Shown here in pieces: positions 22,318 to 33,277 of a stretch of 64,000 nt of DNA (positions within the stretch are counted from its first letter, which is position 1; each line of letters opens with the position of its first letter). The DNA lies in contig JASANG010000363.1 of assembly GCA_030248215.1 (NCBI GenBank), forward strand, positions 1 through 64,000, written 5' to 3'. A program made the translations under genes and the position numbers. The notes beneath the pieces are model-generated. The model was not told where the DNA came from, did not search any database, and saw only the letters and a list, made by a program, of their open reading frames with translations. Source of the stretch: Enoplolaimus lenunculus. Lineage: Eukaryota; Nematoda; Enoplea; Enoplida; Thoracostomopsidae.

Positions 22318-22682
22318 AAGTCCGCAAATCAGCCCAAGTTCGAATTGGGTTAGTCCAAAGTGGAATTACGACTTACGCTAGCCGAAAGCGGAATTATGTC
22401 TTATAAAACTGTGCATTTTGTTATTGGTTACTTGAAAGCGTCAAATTAGCTTAGCAAAGCTAACTGCTTGGTAGCCAACGCGTACTTAACGATTACTTAG
22501 CCAATCATAAGAGTATTCGCATCAGCTAATCGCATTTGAGTACGTTATTAAGATAGTAACCAATCACAAGGCGTGCCCTTGTAACAGAGAAAGAATTACG
22601 CCGTGAGCTAGCCCAAGTCGTAATTCCGCGCTGGAATAGCACTCAATTCAGAATTGGGCTGAATTACAGCTTGGACTACGAC
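22318..22682. mobile_element. Family C palindromic MITE (C2)
   Basis: Tips GTCGTAGCCCAAGTCC and GCTTGGACTACGAC; ACT lies on both flanks (22315-22317 and 22683-22685), a possible 3-bp duplication. The centre is the inverse of the C1 centre and includes paired CCAATCA words (CCAATCATAAGAG and ACCAATCACAAGG). Confidence 0.75.
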
Positions 22683-22689
22683 ACTAACA

Positions 22690-24070
22690 ACTATAAACTC
22701 AGTGTTTATCTTTCGAAAGTGTCGTGGTTATTACAATCTTAGGGATTTATGTTCTTCTATTGAAAACCTTGCTGAAAGAATCTCATCACATTCACTTAGG
22801 TATCAATAGAAAAGACAATATTGAAACTATGCATTGTTGTTTTAAACTAATCATATGATTTAAGACTAATTTACGGTGTAGTTTACTAAGTAGGGTCAAT
22901 GTTATCTATAAGTTTTTTTAGCCAAGGCGCCACATGTCTTAGCAATTTAAATGTATCGCTTATCTACTGAGCAGTTGTTTTTATCTTTTGTGTGGGCGTT
23001 AAAGATTTGTATATACATGGTGTATAATGCATGGCCGGGCTCGTAGATAGTAGGGGTGCTAGGGGGTTGGGCACCCTTTAAATGATTTTCCGCGCAAAAC
23101 TTTCAACATCGATTGTTTGTGCTGTTAAATCTTTACATGCATGCCATCTGAAATGTTTAGCATTTCCGAACAAGTTGACCTGGCCAATGGGTCGGCGCGT
23201 GGCAGGAGTCAACCGAACGCTTTCTGGAAGTTAAAATTACGGCAGGATTCTAGCTCGCTTTGCTCACTGTTTCTCCAAAATTAGAGTTTCAAAAAAATTT
23301 TTTTGTCTTCGGCGCTGTTCCAATGAAATTATCACGGCCAGATTTATCAACCAATTAACGCAAAATAAGATCGCTGTGTTCTGTCTCCTGGTGCCTTGAA
23401 ATATTTCATGTATGCAAAAATGTGTCCATACAGACTCGTAACTGAACTTTCTGGATTAAAATGAAAATCGTGTTTTAAGTTGGCTGAGACGGATTTGCCT
23501 GGCCTATTTACTTAACCTGCACAGATTTCAAGGTCCTTGAAAAATGCACAAAAATTATCCGTGGATCTACGTCGAAGAGCTTGACCAAATCAGGTTAGTC
23601 TCCACATTAGTCCAATTCCCGTCACTGCTAGTGGGATCTAAATTTGGTTTTGAACGGCAGGGAAGTAAGGGAAGGACATGGGTGGCGTGGCCCCATCCCG
23701 CAATCCAAATTTCTCGATACGCCACTGCTACTGCGCAGTCATGGTAATAACTAGGTCGAGGTTTAGCAATTTGAGCTCACTGGTTCGAAGGTTACAATAC
23801 CTAGCAAAATTCTTGTAGCGGTGATTATGAAACACTGAAATCTGATGTATATATCTTATATGTGTTTATTTTACCCTCAGACGTATTTGAAGAATAATTT
23901 ATTTAGTTGGTTTCAAATTTGGCAGTTTATAATGAACATTAGGTAAATGTTTTTTTATTTGTTAGAACAACCCACGATAATGTTTGTTCAGATTTGTCTA
24001 TACTACAAATATTTTAAAATAGTCTATCGTACAATTTGTGTATACAATGTTTCAATATGCGAAAAATTAG
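22690..24070. other. Gene-free stretch
   Basis: No coding evidence. A G-rich patch near 23050 (GGGGTGCTAGGGGGTTGGG) may be a remnant of a hAT-like element. Confidence 0.35.
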
Positions 24071-24074
24071 TATT

Positions 24075-24112
24075 GTCCTGAACAGCAGTTTGGTCTACGA
24101 CATATTTGCATA
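24075..24112. repeat. Family K arm
   Basis: CCTGAACAGCAGTTTGGTC followed by TACGACATATTTG matches the arm repeated at 59925-60042. Confidence 0.45.
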
Positions 24113-24493
24113 TATGAATGCGTTCCACAAATTTAGTGTACCTGGCCAGGTTTACATTAGATCTCTCCGTGTTTTTGAAGGAATATGACGGCCTCACTAA
24201 TTATTTTTAGTTGATGCATTAGGCCAAAAAGTTAGCCAACAAATTAAATATGGTTATTGGCAGAGCCTAGTTATATCGTATCGTTTAATGGTTCGCTTAT
24301 GCCACTGATCGTGCAATATGGGTGCCTTTAAACCAGTCACTTTAGCGTTTTAGGTTGCAAATTTATGCACCACTGCAACATATTATACTCATCATATTTC
24401 AGATAAGTTAGATTTTTGAAGTGCTTTGTTAAGTGAAATAATTTCGAATTTTATCTCTTAATGGTATTTCAAATGACGGATCTATCGTGTAGA

Positions 24494-24690
24494 CAGTGCC
24501 GGAGCAGACAGGGGTGGATGTCCCCCCCAAATTCTAGGGCGGGGGCCCCCAAACTCACGAGCGAAGCGAGAGAGTAACCAGACGCGTTTTAAAACTTAAG
24601 CAGTTTTTGCTTCAACCGGTTAATAAGGGGGCCCCATTAGGGGTGGCCTCCCCCCAACTGGGGGGTATGGAAATGTTTGCTCCGGCCCTG
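24494..24690. mobile_element. Family I hAT-like MITE (I1)
   Basis: Inverted tips CAGTGCCGGAGCAGAC and TTGCTCCGGCCCTG; flanks CGTGTAGA and CGTGCATT agree at five of eight. The interior has mirrored G and C runs and GAGCGAAGCGAG. A second copy lies at 50551-50745. Confidence 0.75.
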
Positions 24691-24929
24691 CGTGCATTAG
24701 TTGTGCCAGAAGTTTCTTATAGTGCACTACGCGCTAGATAATTTTAAAAAACGCAAATTTAATACGTCCTGAATCTCATCACAAAATTTCGGTTTTGATC
24801 CGGCTGCAAGATTTCTAGGCTTAGGCGGCCTCTTTAGATCCATGAACGAGTTAAAATAGTAATAATGCGCCCCAATCGTAGTAAGAAAATTTTGGCAGTG
24901 TCGTGGTTCGTAATATAAATAACGGTGAA

Positions 24930-25020
24930 AAGGTTCGGAACCGAATCGAGCGAGAAGCCAAACGCAATTTTAGTACTAAATGTTAACACAGAATTAGGGC
25001 TTTAATCCCTGTTAGTTGGT
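24930..25020 (+). repeat. Family J fragment
   Basis: GAGCGAGAAGCCAAACGCAA, then TTTTAGTACTAAATGTTAAC and CTTTAATCCCTGT. Used here as the clearest interior of family J. Confidence 0.5.
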
Positions 25021-26019
25021 TTGCAGGTATATCTTGAAAGCCGAGCGTCCAATTATGTTCGTGGTCAGTAGAACCATACTATTTCTATTGTTGTCGCTTC
25101 CTAAAGATATTTGTTTGAACTAAGCGCGCGGATTATGATAGTAGATGTAAAGATGTCGAAGTTTTTAGAATTAAGTTTTGCAACTAAATCAGAAACTATA
25201 CATTTCACCTCCTAAATTCTTTAAAATTCTAATATATGAGTTTAAAGAACAGTAGCGTTTCGATTACTGTAGAATTTTCATTATTATTTTTGTTTGTACA
25301 ATTTGTTGACTTTGAGCCGAGAGTAACGAACAGTTAAACTATCACTGTATACACTGAACTCTAATTTGCATATTTGCGTTTCACTTCCGTTACGAAATTT
25401 ATGTACTAATATGCTGGATAGTTGCACAAAATACGTATGTCGGGCGTTCCAGTTTTTACTATATAGATCTGATTTCGAAAAACATGAGCTATATATGTTT
25501 CCTATATTTACCTAGCAGTATCAGTATATTTAACTTTCGCCTATTCGCAAATTAATCTTGCCGTTAAAAATGATACCATGATCCAGGACTCTTTCATTGT
25601 GTTGAGTGACCCATATTTCAACCGGCCTAATGGCATTTACCTGGTCAATTTCATGGCCAATCTATCTCTGGCAATAAACGTTCGTGTTATCAAAAATACG
25701 ACATATACGCCTTCGCTCTCCAAATTGCCAGATTCACAATTGATTCTGGAGTTGATTCGACTGGTGAAAATTCTGATTAGCATAGAAGTGTTGATAAATT
25801 CCATTCGAATGCTAATGGAACTATCGTATATAGTGAGCAAGGAAATTTTCTGTACAAAATTTTAATGACTTTGTTTTGAAACGCTTTCAACACATGGTCT
25901 AGACATAAAATACAGCGTAGGTTCGTCGAATATATGATTCTGATTTATAATATGTATTATCGAATATTACTATTTTGTTATTATTGTTATTGTATTGCAT
26001 TTTTTTGTTGTCGAAATTC
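25021..26019. other. Gene-free stretch with an unconvincing ORF pair
   Basis: A 95-codon plus-strand frame (25578-25865) with a Leu/Ile-rich second half overlaps a 67-codon minus-strand frame. No domain is recognised and no good splice donor follows it; I do not call it. Confidence 0.35.
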
Positions 26020-26180
26020 TCAACCAATACCGGGCGCGTATACACTTTGTTCCTTATATACACTCGTGTTTACAATAACTTGCGTATACTCAAGTGTGGA
26101 CCTAAAATCAAAGTCTTTGCCTAAACCTATGCTTAAGCCTAAGCCTTAAATTTGGGGACAGCGTACAAGAGTCTTTTGCT
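26020..26180. repeat. Probable family P copy
   Basis: Left GCGTATACACTTTGTTCC and right GGGACAGCGTACAAGAG are plausible inverted ends. Between them are CCTAAACCTATGC and TTAAGCCTAAGCC. Confidence 0.5.
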
Positions 26181-27324
26181 GGAGTAACCATCAGGCAGAC
26201 AAGTCAGGTATACGTGTTTATATAGGCGCAAAAATGCTATTTCGGTTAAGCTAAACGATGCTTTACCTGTTTTACCAATTTTCGTTTTGTTTTCATTTTA
26301 ATTATGAAATTGATAAAGTACGTCAAACCTTGCTAATGTTTTCACTTCCACTTAAATTCTTGAAATTTGCCGTAAGGCATCTACAGCTTTAATCAAGCTT
26401 TGGTCTTAGAACGCAATTTTACGTACTGGATTCGTACCGGTAACTCTTGTATAAAGAACGTACAATGGCTGTATTACTTAAAACAAACCGCGTAGCCGTT
26501 CTGTAGGGTTGGTGTGTACCTTCGAATCCACAATCAAGGGTACCATATTGTGACGGTTGTAAACAAATTGAATACTGAAACAACGTCTAAATTTTTACTT
26601 GGCTCACCAGGATTTCTTCGTAGTTTTTTGTAAACATGAATTGCGAGGATCTAGCGATCAATTCACTCTATCAAACGCATACAAAACTGAAATTTTTCAC
26701 AGACACACACCAATTTTTAAATTGTGACAAGCTTACCGCTGGCTTCGTTCGCGAATTCTTCACTACTGAACCTTTATTATAGCTACCGGTTGCCAAGACA
26801 CCTCCCAATTGAAAATTCTGGATGGATATCCGCGTCATAGTGATTGATGTTGCAGCATAAGGCAGGAAGCGATAGGCCAAATGATTGGAGGGTGCGCATA
26901 GTCTTAGTAATCTGGCGGTTGAGCTCTGGTACGGGGTATACACGGCTGTTTTTCTGCTGCTGGGTTCGACAACAACGAATCTTGGTCCGGTTAATAATGC
27001 ATGCCATTATGTGGGCAAAACATTGCTGAACCAGCTAACTAAGGTGGCCACATAATTTTTGAAAATGATATTCGCAGAAATTGCAAAACTGAGTTCAAAC
27101 GCGATGTACAGAAGGTTTATAATAATGTAATTGGCTTTCGCAGTGGAAGTTCGCAGAAAATACGGAACTCGACTCAAAAATAGGACACGATGTTTTTGTC
27201 GATCCAATCAAATGATAAACGATAATTGTCAAATTTGATTGGTGCACGGTTTACTACTAATCACTGCGTAGCCAGCACGTTTTAGAAACCCGCTTGCAAT
27301 CTTTAAAATCATGAAGTTCTAGAT
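26181..27324. other. Gene-free stretch
   Basis: A somewhat GC-richer patch, 26740-27030, is open on both strands for 60-90 codons, but no motif or splice pair supports an exon. Confidence 0.35.
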
Positions 27325-27500
27325 CCGTATTCTCAAACGCGAATAGCATCTATCATCAGTTAGCGATAGGTTTTCAAACTGGCGTACCTCTGCATTTTGT
27401 TGATCTAAAAATTAGTTCAGATGTAGGACAAATCAAGTGCGAAAATGTGCTGAATTTCGTACCTAGGTAGCATTACGAAACGGACGGAGATACAAAATTC
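27325..27500 (+). repeat. Family N repeat (N1)
   Basis: CGTATTCTCAAACGCGAATA, AGCATCTATC and GATACAAAATTCA match 44175-44300 at the same spacing pattern, with an insertion or deletion between. Confidence 0.45.
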
Positions 27501-28139
27501 ACTTTAGGTTGACGGTTGAAAGATATTTGTCAACTTAAAAATAAATCATAACGTAAAAGTTTCATTTTCAACTCATATTGCGAAAATTTTGATCAGTTTT
27601 TTGATTACAAAATAATAGTTGAAAATAGCAAAATTTTGAACTGAAGTTTGCAAATTTTTCATCCGGTCGGATACTACTGAAGCGGCTTCACCCATTTTAC
27701 GCCCGCCCTTTTTCGCCACGTTTCTGGTAACAGTGACACTTTGTACGAAAGGGATTCGATTGGCAAACCGCGCAAAGATACCGTAGTAGTTACATAAGAG
27801 CGGTTATAAATTAGGCAATTATGGATAGGGACAATTAAGGGCGTGCTATTTGAGGGCCCGGCGAACCTCCCACAGCAATATCAGGTTAATTGCACAATAG
27901 CAAGTACTCGGCAATAACAATTGCAAAAACTATTGCGTTATTATGAGTAGAATAATGGTTGTTACTCAAAATGATATACCAAGCTATTTCGATGAAAATA
28001 CTATACGAAATTTGCGTTGAAAAATCATGAAAGTTATTGTTGATGTTGGTACGCTCGTAAACTCACGCTAGCGTCTATACAGATATAGTTGATACGGGCT
28101 GGTAGCGGATGAACTTGGGACCATCTCGGCCTTATTCCA
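27501..28139. other. Gene-free stretch
   Basis: No supported features. Confidence 0.4.
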
Positions 28140-28290
28140 CCAATAGCGATTAAAAACAAGATTTATATGAATGTTTAGCACTAAAATGGTGTTCCGGTTC
28201 TTTCTTTCGCTTCGCTAGCGAGTTTTTTTCCACTATTATCTCTCGCGGGGGTGTCCCCTTTGGAATATTTCTGGATCCACCATTGAATAT
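28140..28290 (-). repeat. Family J fragment
   Basis: GTTTAGCACTAAAATGG, TTCGCTTCGCTAGCGAG and, at the end, CTGGATCCACCATTG resemble the inverted J interior and J tip. Confidence 0.45.
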
Positions 28291-29147
28291 GCTGTGTAGG
28301 ATGGTAATACTTGGTATTTTGTGTTTGTTTGACCATAGGTGTACTATACATATTTGATATTTGCAGTTAGGCTTTCACTTGAGCTGGGCAAACAGTGTAG
28401 TTTTGTTGAAAAAAAATCGCATGTTATACTCATATATTTATAGTAGCAGCTGCGCTGGAAAATGCTCATCATGTTGTGTTCAACTTCGGTCAGATGAGGG
28501 TAGCATCAGCTCACCATTAAGTTCGTTTAGTGATATGTTATTCATTGAGTAGCGGCCCACAAGTTTATATTTAAATTTTGTCAATTTCCAATTGAAAAAA
28601 GCACTACGAAGTTTTCGGATGTTGAGGCAAATCATGTTAACTTGGCCATCAACTGTCCTAGATCGCATTACTAACCGTCATTGATTTACTTTTAATAATA
28701 ATTTTAGTTCCTTGAAAATGTTTCAGTCGTATAAAAATTAAGCGGCAGGCGGTACAAAACACATGGCTATAGATAAAGTTTTTGTTTTTACGACACATTT
28801 GCTAGTTACACTTTAATAGCGTAAACGCATCGTAGGCAGTAGCCTCGAAAGATTGGGTTCAAAACTAAAATTTTATTATGATTTGATTTAAAAATTTAAA
28901 ATCGTATTTTTCACTATTACATATCGGGCGAATTCTGCCGGAAATTCCAGGACCTGCTACTGGTTCTATGTCGGCGCCCTTCAGTGCAAGGTGTGTTTTC
29001 GGTTAATGTTCTCCTCAATGATTGGTTTTCGTGTCGCTATTTTGGGATCGCGTGATTTCGACACTGGTCCATTTTCACTCTACCCTCTAGTGTTAGGGTG
29101 GCGCAATACTATTGATGACGTCCGTCACTGTACGGTATCGTACGTGA
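28291..29147. other. Gene-free stretch
   Basis: A short GACGTCCGTCACTGTACGG near 29117 belongs to the family L type (see 43070 and 48348). Confidence 0.35.
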
Positions 29148-29238
29148 ATTAGGCTTAGGCAAGCAGTTTTCTATACCTCAGTCTAAGCGATAGTGTCTGT
29201 CTGGCTGTAAATGTGGGAGAAAGCGTACAAGAATCTAC
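29148..29238. repeat. Family P fragment
   Basis: TTAGGCTTAGGCAAGC, then GTGGGAGAAAGCGTACAAGAA. Confidence 0.45.
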
Positions 29239-30097
29239 TGTTTGACCGTAGGGATCACTGTTGTATATCATACTGTTCACCAATGTACATTCTTTTAAAT
29301 GGAGTATGCCTAAATAATTTATCTTGATTTCAAATTTATAAAGTACACCAAAGTGTGCATTGTTTGCGGTTACCGATGACCATTTATGTTGCCAAAATGA
29401 CTCGTACGGGCTCATTAACACAATTCTACAGTTAAAAGTCCAAAAATCAGATTTTATTTTTAAATTAAACTTTTTTTTTAATTTTTACTACGAAAATGCG
29501 ATGTTTTTTAAGTCGGAAACAATCGATTTTGATATGCATTTTCATTTTACTAAAGAACATCACTAATTTGCCTTAATTGCACGTAAAAAATTGCTGTTCC
29601 TTCACCAGACGGACAACATACGACTCCGGTCGCTCAGTACAATTTTGAAAAAATTCCAGTTCCATATTTGCCTCAATGTTAGTTCCACGAACCCGGAACT
29701 AAAATTGTTTAGGTGTCTCCGATCTTGAAAGTCTAGACAAAAATTACTATTTTGCAACTCAGCATGAGGTCAGTGTACCCCCGCAATGTGATCTAATTTT
29801 GGGTTTTTTTTGCTGCAAATCCAATAAAATAAGTATTAAGTTGCCATGGTAAATAACTTGCTATTATAACTGGTTGATTATGCTGATAAGTTGGTTAATG
29901 TATTTGTCTCCAAGCGAGATATGATACTTTTTTTAAATTTTCAACTATTTGTTTTTTATAATTTAAAATTTTTGTTTAATTTCAGTTTAGATAAAATGTT
30001 TTAAAATCCGCTTTCCAACCAACTAATCAGTTAATTCCTTGTTAATCTAAAATTGAACCCGTTATATAATATATGCTACGTGGGCGAAACCTCAGTG
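29239..30097. other. Gene-free stretch
   Basis: AT-rich, no supported features. Confidence 0.4.
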
Positions 30098-30190
30098 CAC
30101 GCCTATAGCCAGCTCATCTTACTAAGGGAGGTAGAAAATTTTTCAGGAGGGGCTTACAAGGGTTTTCGTTGACTTACAAGCAAGGTAATT
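30098..30190 (+). mobile_element. Family F MITE, right end missing (F5)
   Basis: CACGCCTATAGCCAGCTCATC through TTGACTTACAAGCAAGGT matches the left two-thirds of family F, then stops. Confidence 0.6.
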
Positions 30191-30487
30191 GATCCAAGTT
30201 TTTTAACTAATAATTACGATGCGTTAACAGCCGAGAATAGCGGCCTTGTGTTTTTAACGATGAAATATATAATTGTTTCCCTTCAACAGCGTAAGCTTTG
30301 AATTGCCGAATGGGCGTTTCAATCGTGCAGCAAACTTCGACAACATTATAAAATGATTGCATGTTAGCGCTATTTTTCTTGCACCCTCCGTGGGATCTAT
30401 TTGCCGCTCTGCTATGTGATCATGGTTGCAATCCTGGAAAAGTAACTGCTCGTTGCCAGTTCTTCTTCTAAGCATTCGTCGGATTTA

Positions 30488-30955
30488 ATTTTTTTTTGCA
30501 TATTTGAGCCTCTCAACATCTTCTGCTCTGATCATTCCACGCCTAAATTTGAATATTTGAAAATTCGATGTTTTAAGGCCCCTAACTCCCCCCTCTTTTG
30601 ACCCAAAAAATTTTTGGCAAAAGGTTTAATAAATTATATACCATTCGACTCATCTTGCATAGCTGAGTCGAATGGTATATTATTTATTAAACTTTTTGCC
30701 AATTTTTTTGGGTCAGTTAAATGTTTTTAATTAGACTATTGGTTAACGAATTATCGTCAAATAATTGACAATAACACGTTAACCAGTCGACTTATCCTTG
30801 GGTCCTTAAAAAATCAAATTTTTCAAAAATTTTAGGCTTGTAATAATCAGTGGAGGTCCTCAGAAGCTAAAATATGCAAAATTTTTGCAAAGGCGAACAA
30901 TTTTCTGACAAACGCGGGCTGGGGGAATAACGGAAAACACCCCAGACCGTTTTGT
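30488..30955. mobile_element. Family H element (H1) with central hairpin
   Basis: Left GCATATTTGAGCCTCTC and ATTCCACGCCTAAATTTG are inverted copies of right-hand GAAGCTAAAATATGC and neighbouring words. The right tip GGGCTGGGGGAATAACGG is also seen at 54605. The left tip is missing or drifted. H2 (56763-57528) has the same ends but a different centre. Confidence 0.65.
30599..30716. repeat. Near-perfect 53-bp hairpin
   Basis: TGACCCAAAAAATTTTTGGC through CCATTCGACTCA pairs with TGAGTCGAATGG through TTTTTTTGGGTCA, leaving an 11-base loop (30653-30663). Only small indels separate the arms. It sits in the middle of H1, probably as a separate young palindromic insertion. Confidence 0.85.
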
Positions 30956-31503
30956 CGACCGCCTTCCTGTGGACGAAGTTTTACCGAAAAGAACAGTACG
31001 CAATTTACATAATCTTTGCATAACAATTATGACATTGAAACAGGTAATTCGTCTTTGAAGCCTGCCACGGTTGATTCTCAATCTGTTTGAAAAATGTTAT
31101 CATTGTTTTAGTTTGTAATTATTTGTTTTACTTAATTTTTTACTTATTTTGGCTTGTTTTTTGTCTTTCAGATACAAGAGTATTTTGTAGATATACCATT
31201 CGCCTGAATAGCAAACTGTAACTGCACTGTTTTGTGCGTTTACTGACTAGAAATTATTAATCGCAATTATAAACATTATTTATTTATTATTAGTAATAAT
31301 TAATTTTAAATTCCAATATTACAAGTTGCAATATTATAGTTTCATAACATTTTCCAGTATCAACTGAGCCCCCTTCTCAAACAGGGGCTCAACAATATAT
31401 ACCACAGTAGTTTGGGCAATGTGTAATATATTTATTACTGATCAACCTACACTGAACTAACCAGTTGTCGTCCTTAGCAGAATTGTGAACCCATATTCTA
31501 CAA
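30956..31503. other. Upstream region of the 31.5-kb exon
   Basis: AT-rich; includes CTTATTTTGGCTTG and TTGTCTTTCAG at about 31172, a possible 3' splice site, and CGTCCTTAG/CAG near 31478. Either could join an upstream untranslated exon to the coding exon. No promoter element is convincing. Confidence 0.35.
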
Positions 31504-32359
31504 ATGCCATCTGCAACATCGCAGCTGTGCCCTGTGATCCCCGATAGTACAGCTCAAATTACCCAAACAACAACTCGACCTAGCCTCGTTGTACCCTCTG
31601 CCACTGCAACTGAACCGAATTTTCAAGCTGTGGCTCCAGTAGGCCCTAATTTACCTCAAACATCAATTCAAAGTCCAACCGGGTTTCAAACTTCTGAAGC
31701 CGCCGGTCAAAGTTCACCAGGAGCCGAGTCCAGAAAACGAGGTTTGTCAGCATCAAGTCTTCAATCCTTACGCGAACCTGTAAGCTCACTGAGTTCAACA
31801 TTATCAACTGCTTGTTCGATTAAGAAATACAAACGTGACTATTATAATGGAACCGCAGCTAACGCGACAGGCAATCAGATTCGAGCATCGATTCACGGCA
31901 CCACCGCCGTAGCAGCAGCCAATCAGATTCAAGCATCAATTTGCGGCACCGCCGCAACAACCAATCAGATTCAAACATCGATTCGCGGCACCACAGCAAC
32001 AGCCAATCAAATTCCAGTGCCGCTTCATGCCCATAGACTAATGGCTGATCAGATTCATGTATCAATTTGTGGCATTAGCACAACAACCAATCAAGCTCAA
32101 TTATCGTTTCATAGTACGATCGCCTCAGCCAATCAAATTCAAGAGACCACTGTCGCGCCAGTAGTTTTTACTGACTCCACAACGACGCAAAATCAACAAA
32201 CCCAATCGGTTTCTATTAATGAACCAATAGGGATTGCTGACGGCGGCAACAAACGAGCCAATCAACGAGCTGAAAACTATGGTTTCAATCGTGGAGCGTA
32301 TAGCGTTCAATCGCCGGCTAAAGGCGGAGTATCAATGCGACAGCGTATACAAGAATTTG
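31504..32359 (+). CDS. Coding exon, low-complexity Ser/Thr/Gln/Ala-rich protein with 14-residue repeats
   Basis: This is the only ORF far longer than chance. ATG at 31504 has A at -3 and follows an in-frame stop 15 bases upstream (31486), so it is the likely start. Residues 1-100 are rich in Pro, Ser, Thr and Gln, with a basic SRKRG at 76-80; KKYKRDYY lies at 107-114. From residue 123 to about 215 come seven repeats centred on NQI (124, 140, 154, 168, 182, 196, 210), of the type NQIQASIxGTTATA; five of six spacings are exactly 14. The exon ends with ...RQRIQEF at TTTG/GTAAGT (donor 32360-32365, phase 1). The frame stays open past the donor for 28 codons that look like a membrane helix, but these are AT-rich intron. 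GC content here is clearly above the surroundings. No domain or family is recognised; composition suggests a disordered protein. A captured repeat is a weaker alternative. Confidence 0.7.
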
Positions 32360-32852
32360 GTAAGTATTTATGTTGTATATATGCATATATAATTTTATTA
32401 TTTTTTCTTGCTTTTTATGTTGTTTTATATATGTTTACTGGTTAACAATTGGACCAGTGACGGTTTGTCATATATTTGGAGAAGTGATATATTAACTATA
32501 ATCCCTTTCAATGCATTTATGGTATTTATATATACTTTACGGTTGACTTACACGTTCCGTAATGTTCTTCCTCGTTAACAGCTAAAGCAAAAATTACCAG
32601 ATCTGATTTTGCATACCGTCCAAGTATATAGGTATATATATAATCAGCGAGTTTTCGCTACGTACATTTGCTTTATCGTGTTATATAAGTTGTGGTGTCG
32701 TCTTTACTAATTTTGAAATACCGAAGTTTTATGATAGACTATTATTATCTGTAGCGGAAACAAATGTATTAGAAACAAACAAACAAACACACAAACATAC
32801 AAACAACAAATTCAAGCAAACAAAGGCGAAATGTTTACTGCTACTTTTGCAG
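32360..32852 (+). other. Putative intron
   Basis: Begins GTAAGTATTT, a textbook donor, and may end at TGCTACTTTTGCAG (AG at 32851-32852). It contains TA-rich runs and an (ACAAACAA)-type patch near 32770-32810. The acceptor choice is inference. Confidence 0.4.
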
Positions 32853-32902
32853 AATCGCGTGTAATTGAAATTTTCAAGACTTTAAATATACACCGGTTTT
32901 AA
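32853..32902 (+). CDS. Possible terminal exon of the 31.5-kb gene
   Basis: Joining phase 1 from the donor to this acceptor gives QEF followed by ESRVIEIFKTLNIHRF and a TAA at 32900. The acceptor has a fair pyrimidine run. The exon would add only 16 residues, and no polyadenylation signal lies close by, so support is limited to splice-site and phase compatibility. Confidence 0.25.
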
Positions 32903-33103
32903 ATAATTTTTGTTTTCGAAAACTTGAAAAGATCAACCTCATTTGCTGCACAAATGGCAACTGTTCGACGGATTAAGGATACGTTCAAGTGAATGGTTAA
33001 TGAAAAGCACTTGTTTAACTGCTGACTGGCGGATTTAGAGATTACACAGAATTTTAAACAACCCTCGAACAGGGACGACTCGCGTGCATTGTGGTGGCTC
33101 CCT

Positions 33104-33269
33104 CAGGCCCGTAGCCAGCTTACCTTGTTAGGGGTGACTAATAAAAAATTTTAGGAGGGGCGTACAAGGGTTGTCGATGACTTTACAAGCAAGGTTAAAA
33201 GTTTCTAGGGCGGTCCGAAAATTCTTCCTGGGAGCTGAGCACTCGCTGCCCTCACTGGATACGCGCCCG
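33104..33269 (+). mobile_element. Family F hAT-like MITE (F6)
   Basis: Tips CAGGCCCGTAGCCAGC and GATACGCGCCCG; flanks GGCTCCCT (33096-33103) and GGTTCCCT (33270-33277) agree at seven of eight. Confidence 0.8.
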
Positions 33270-33277
33270 GGTTCCCT

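Noticed and set aside
25578-25865. 95-codon ORF with Leu/Ile-rich tail
   Set aside because: Overlapped by a frame of similar length on the other strand, no motif, chance length.
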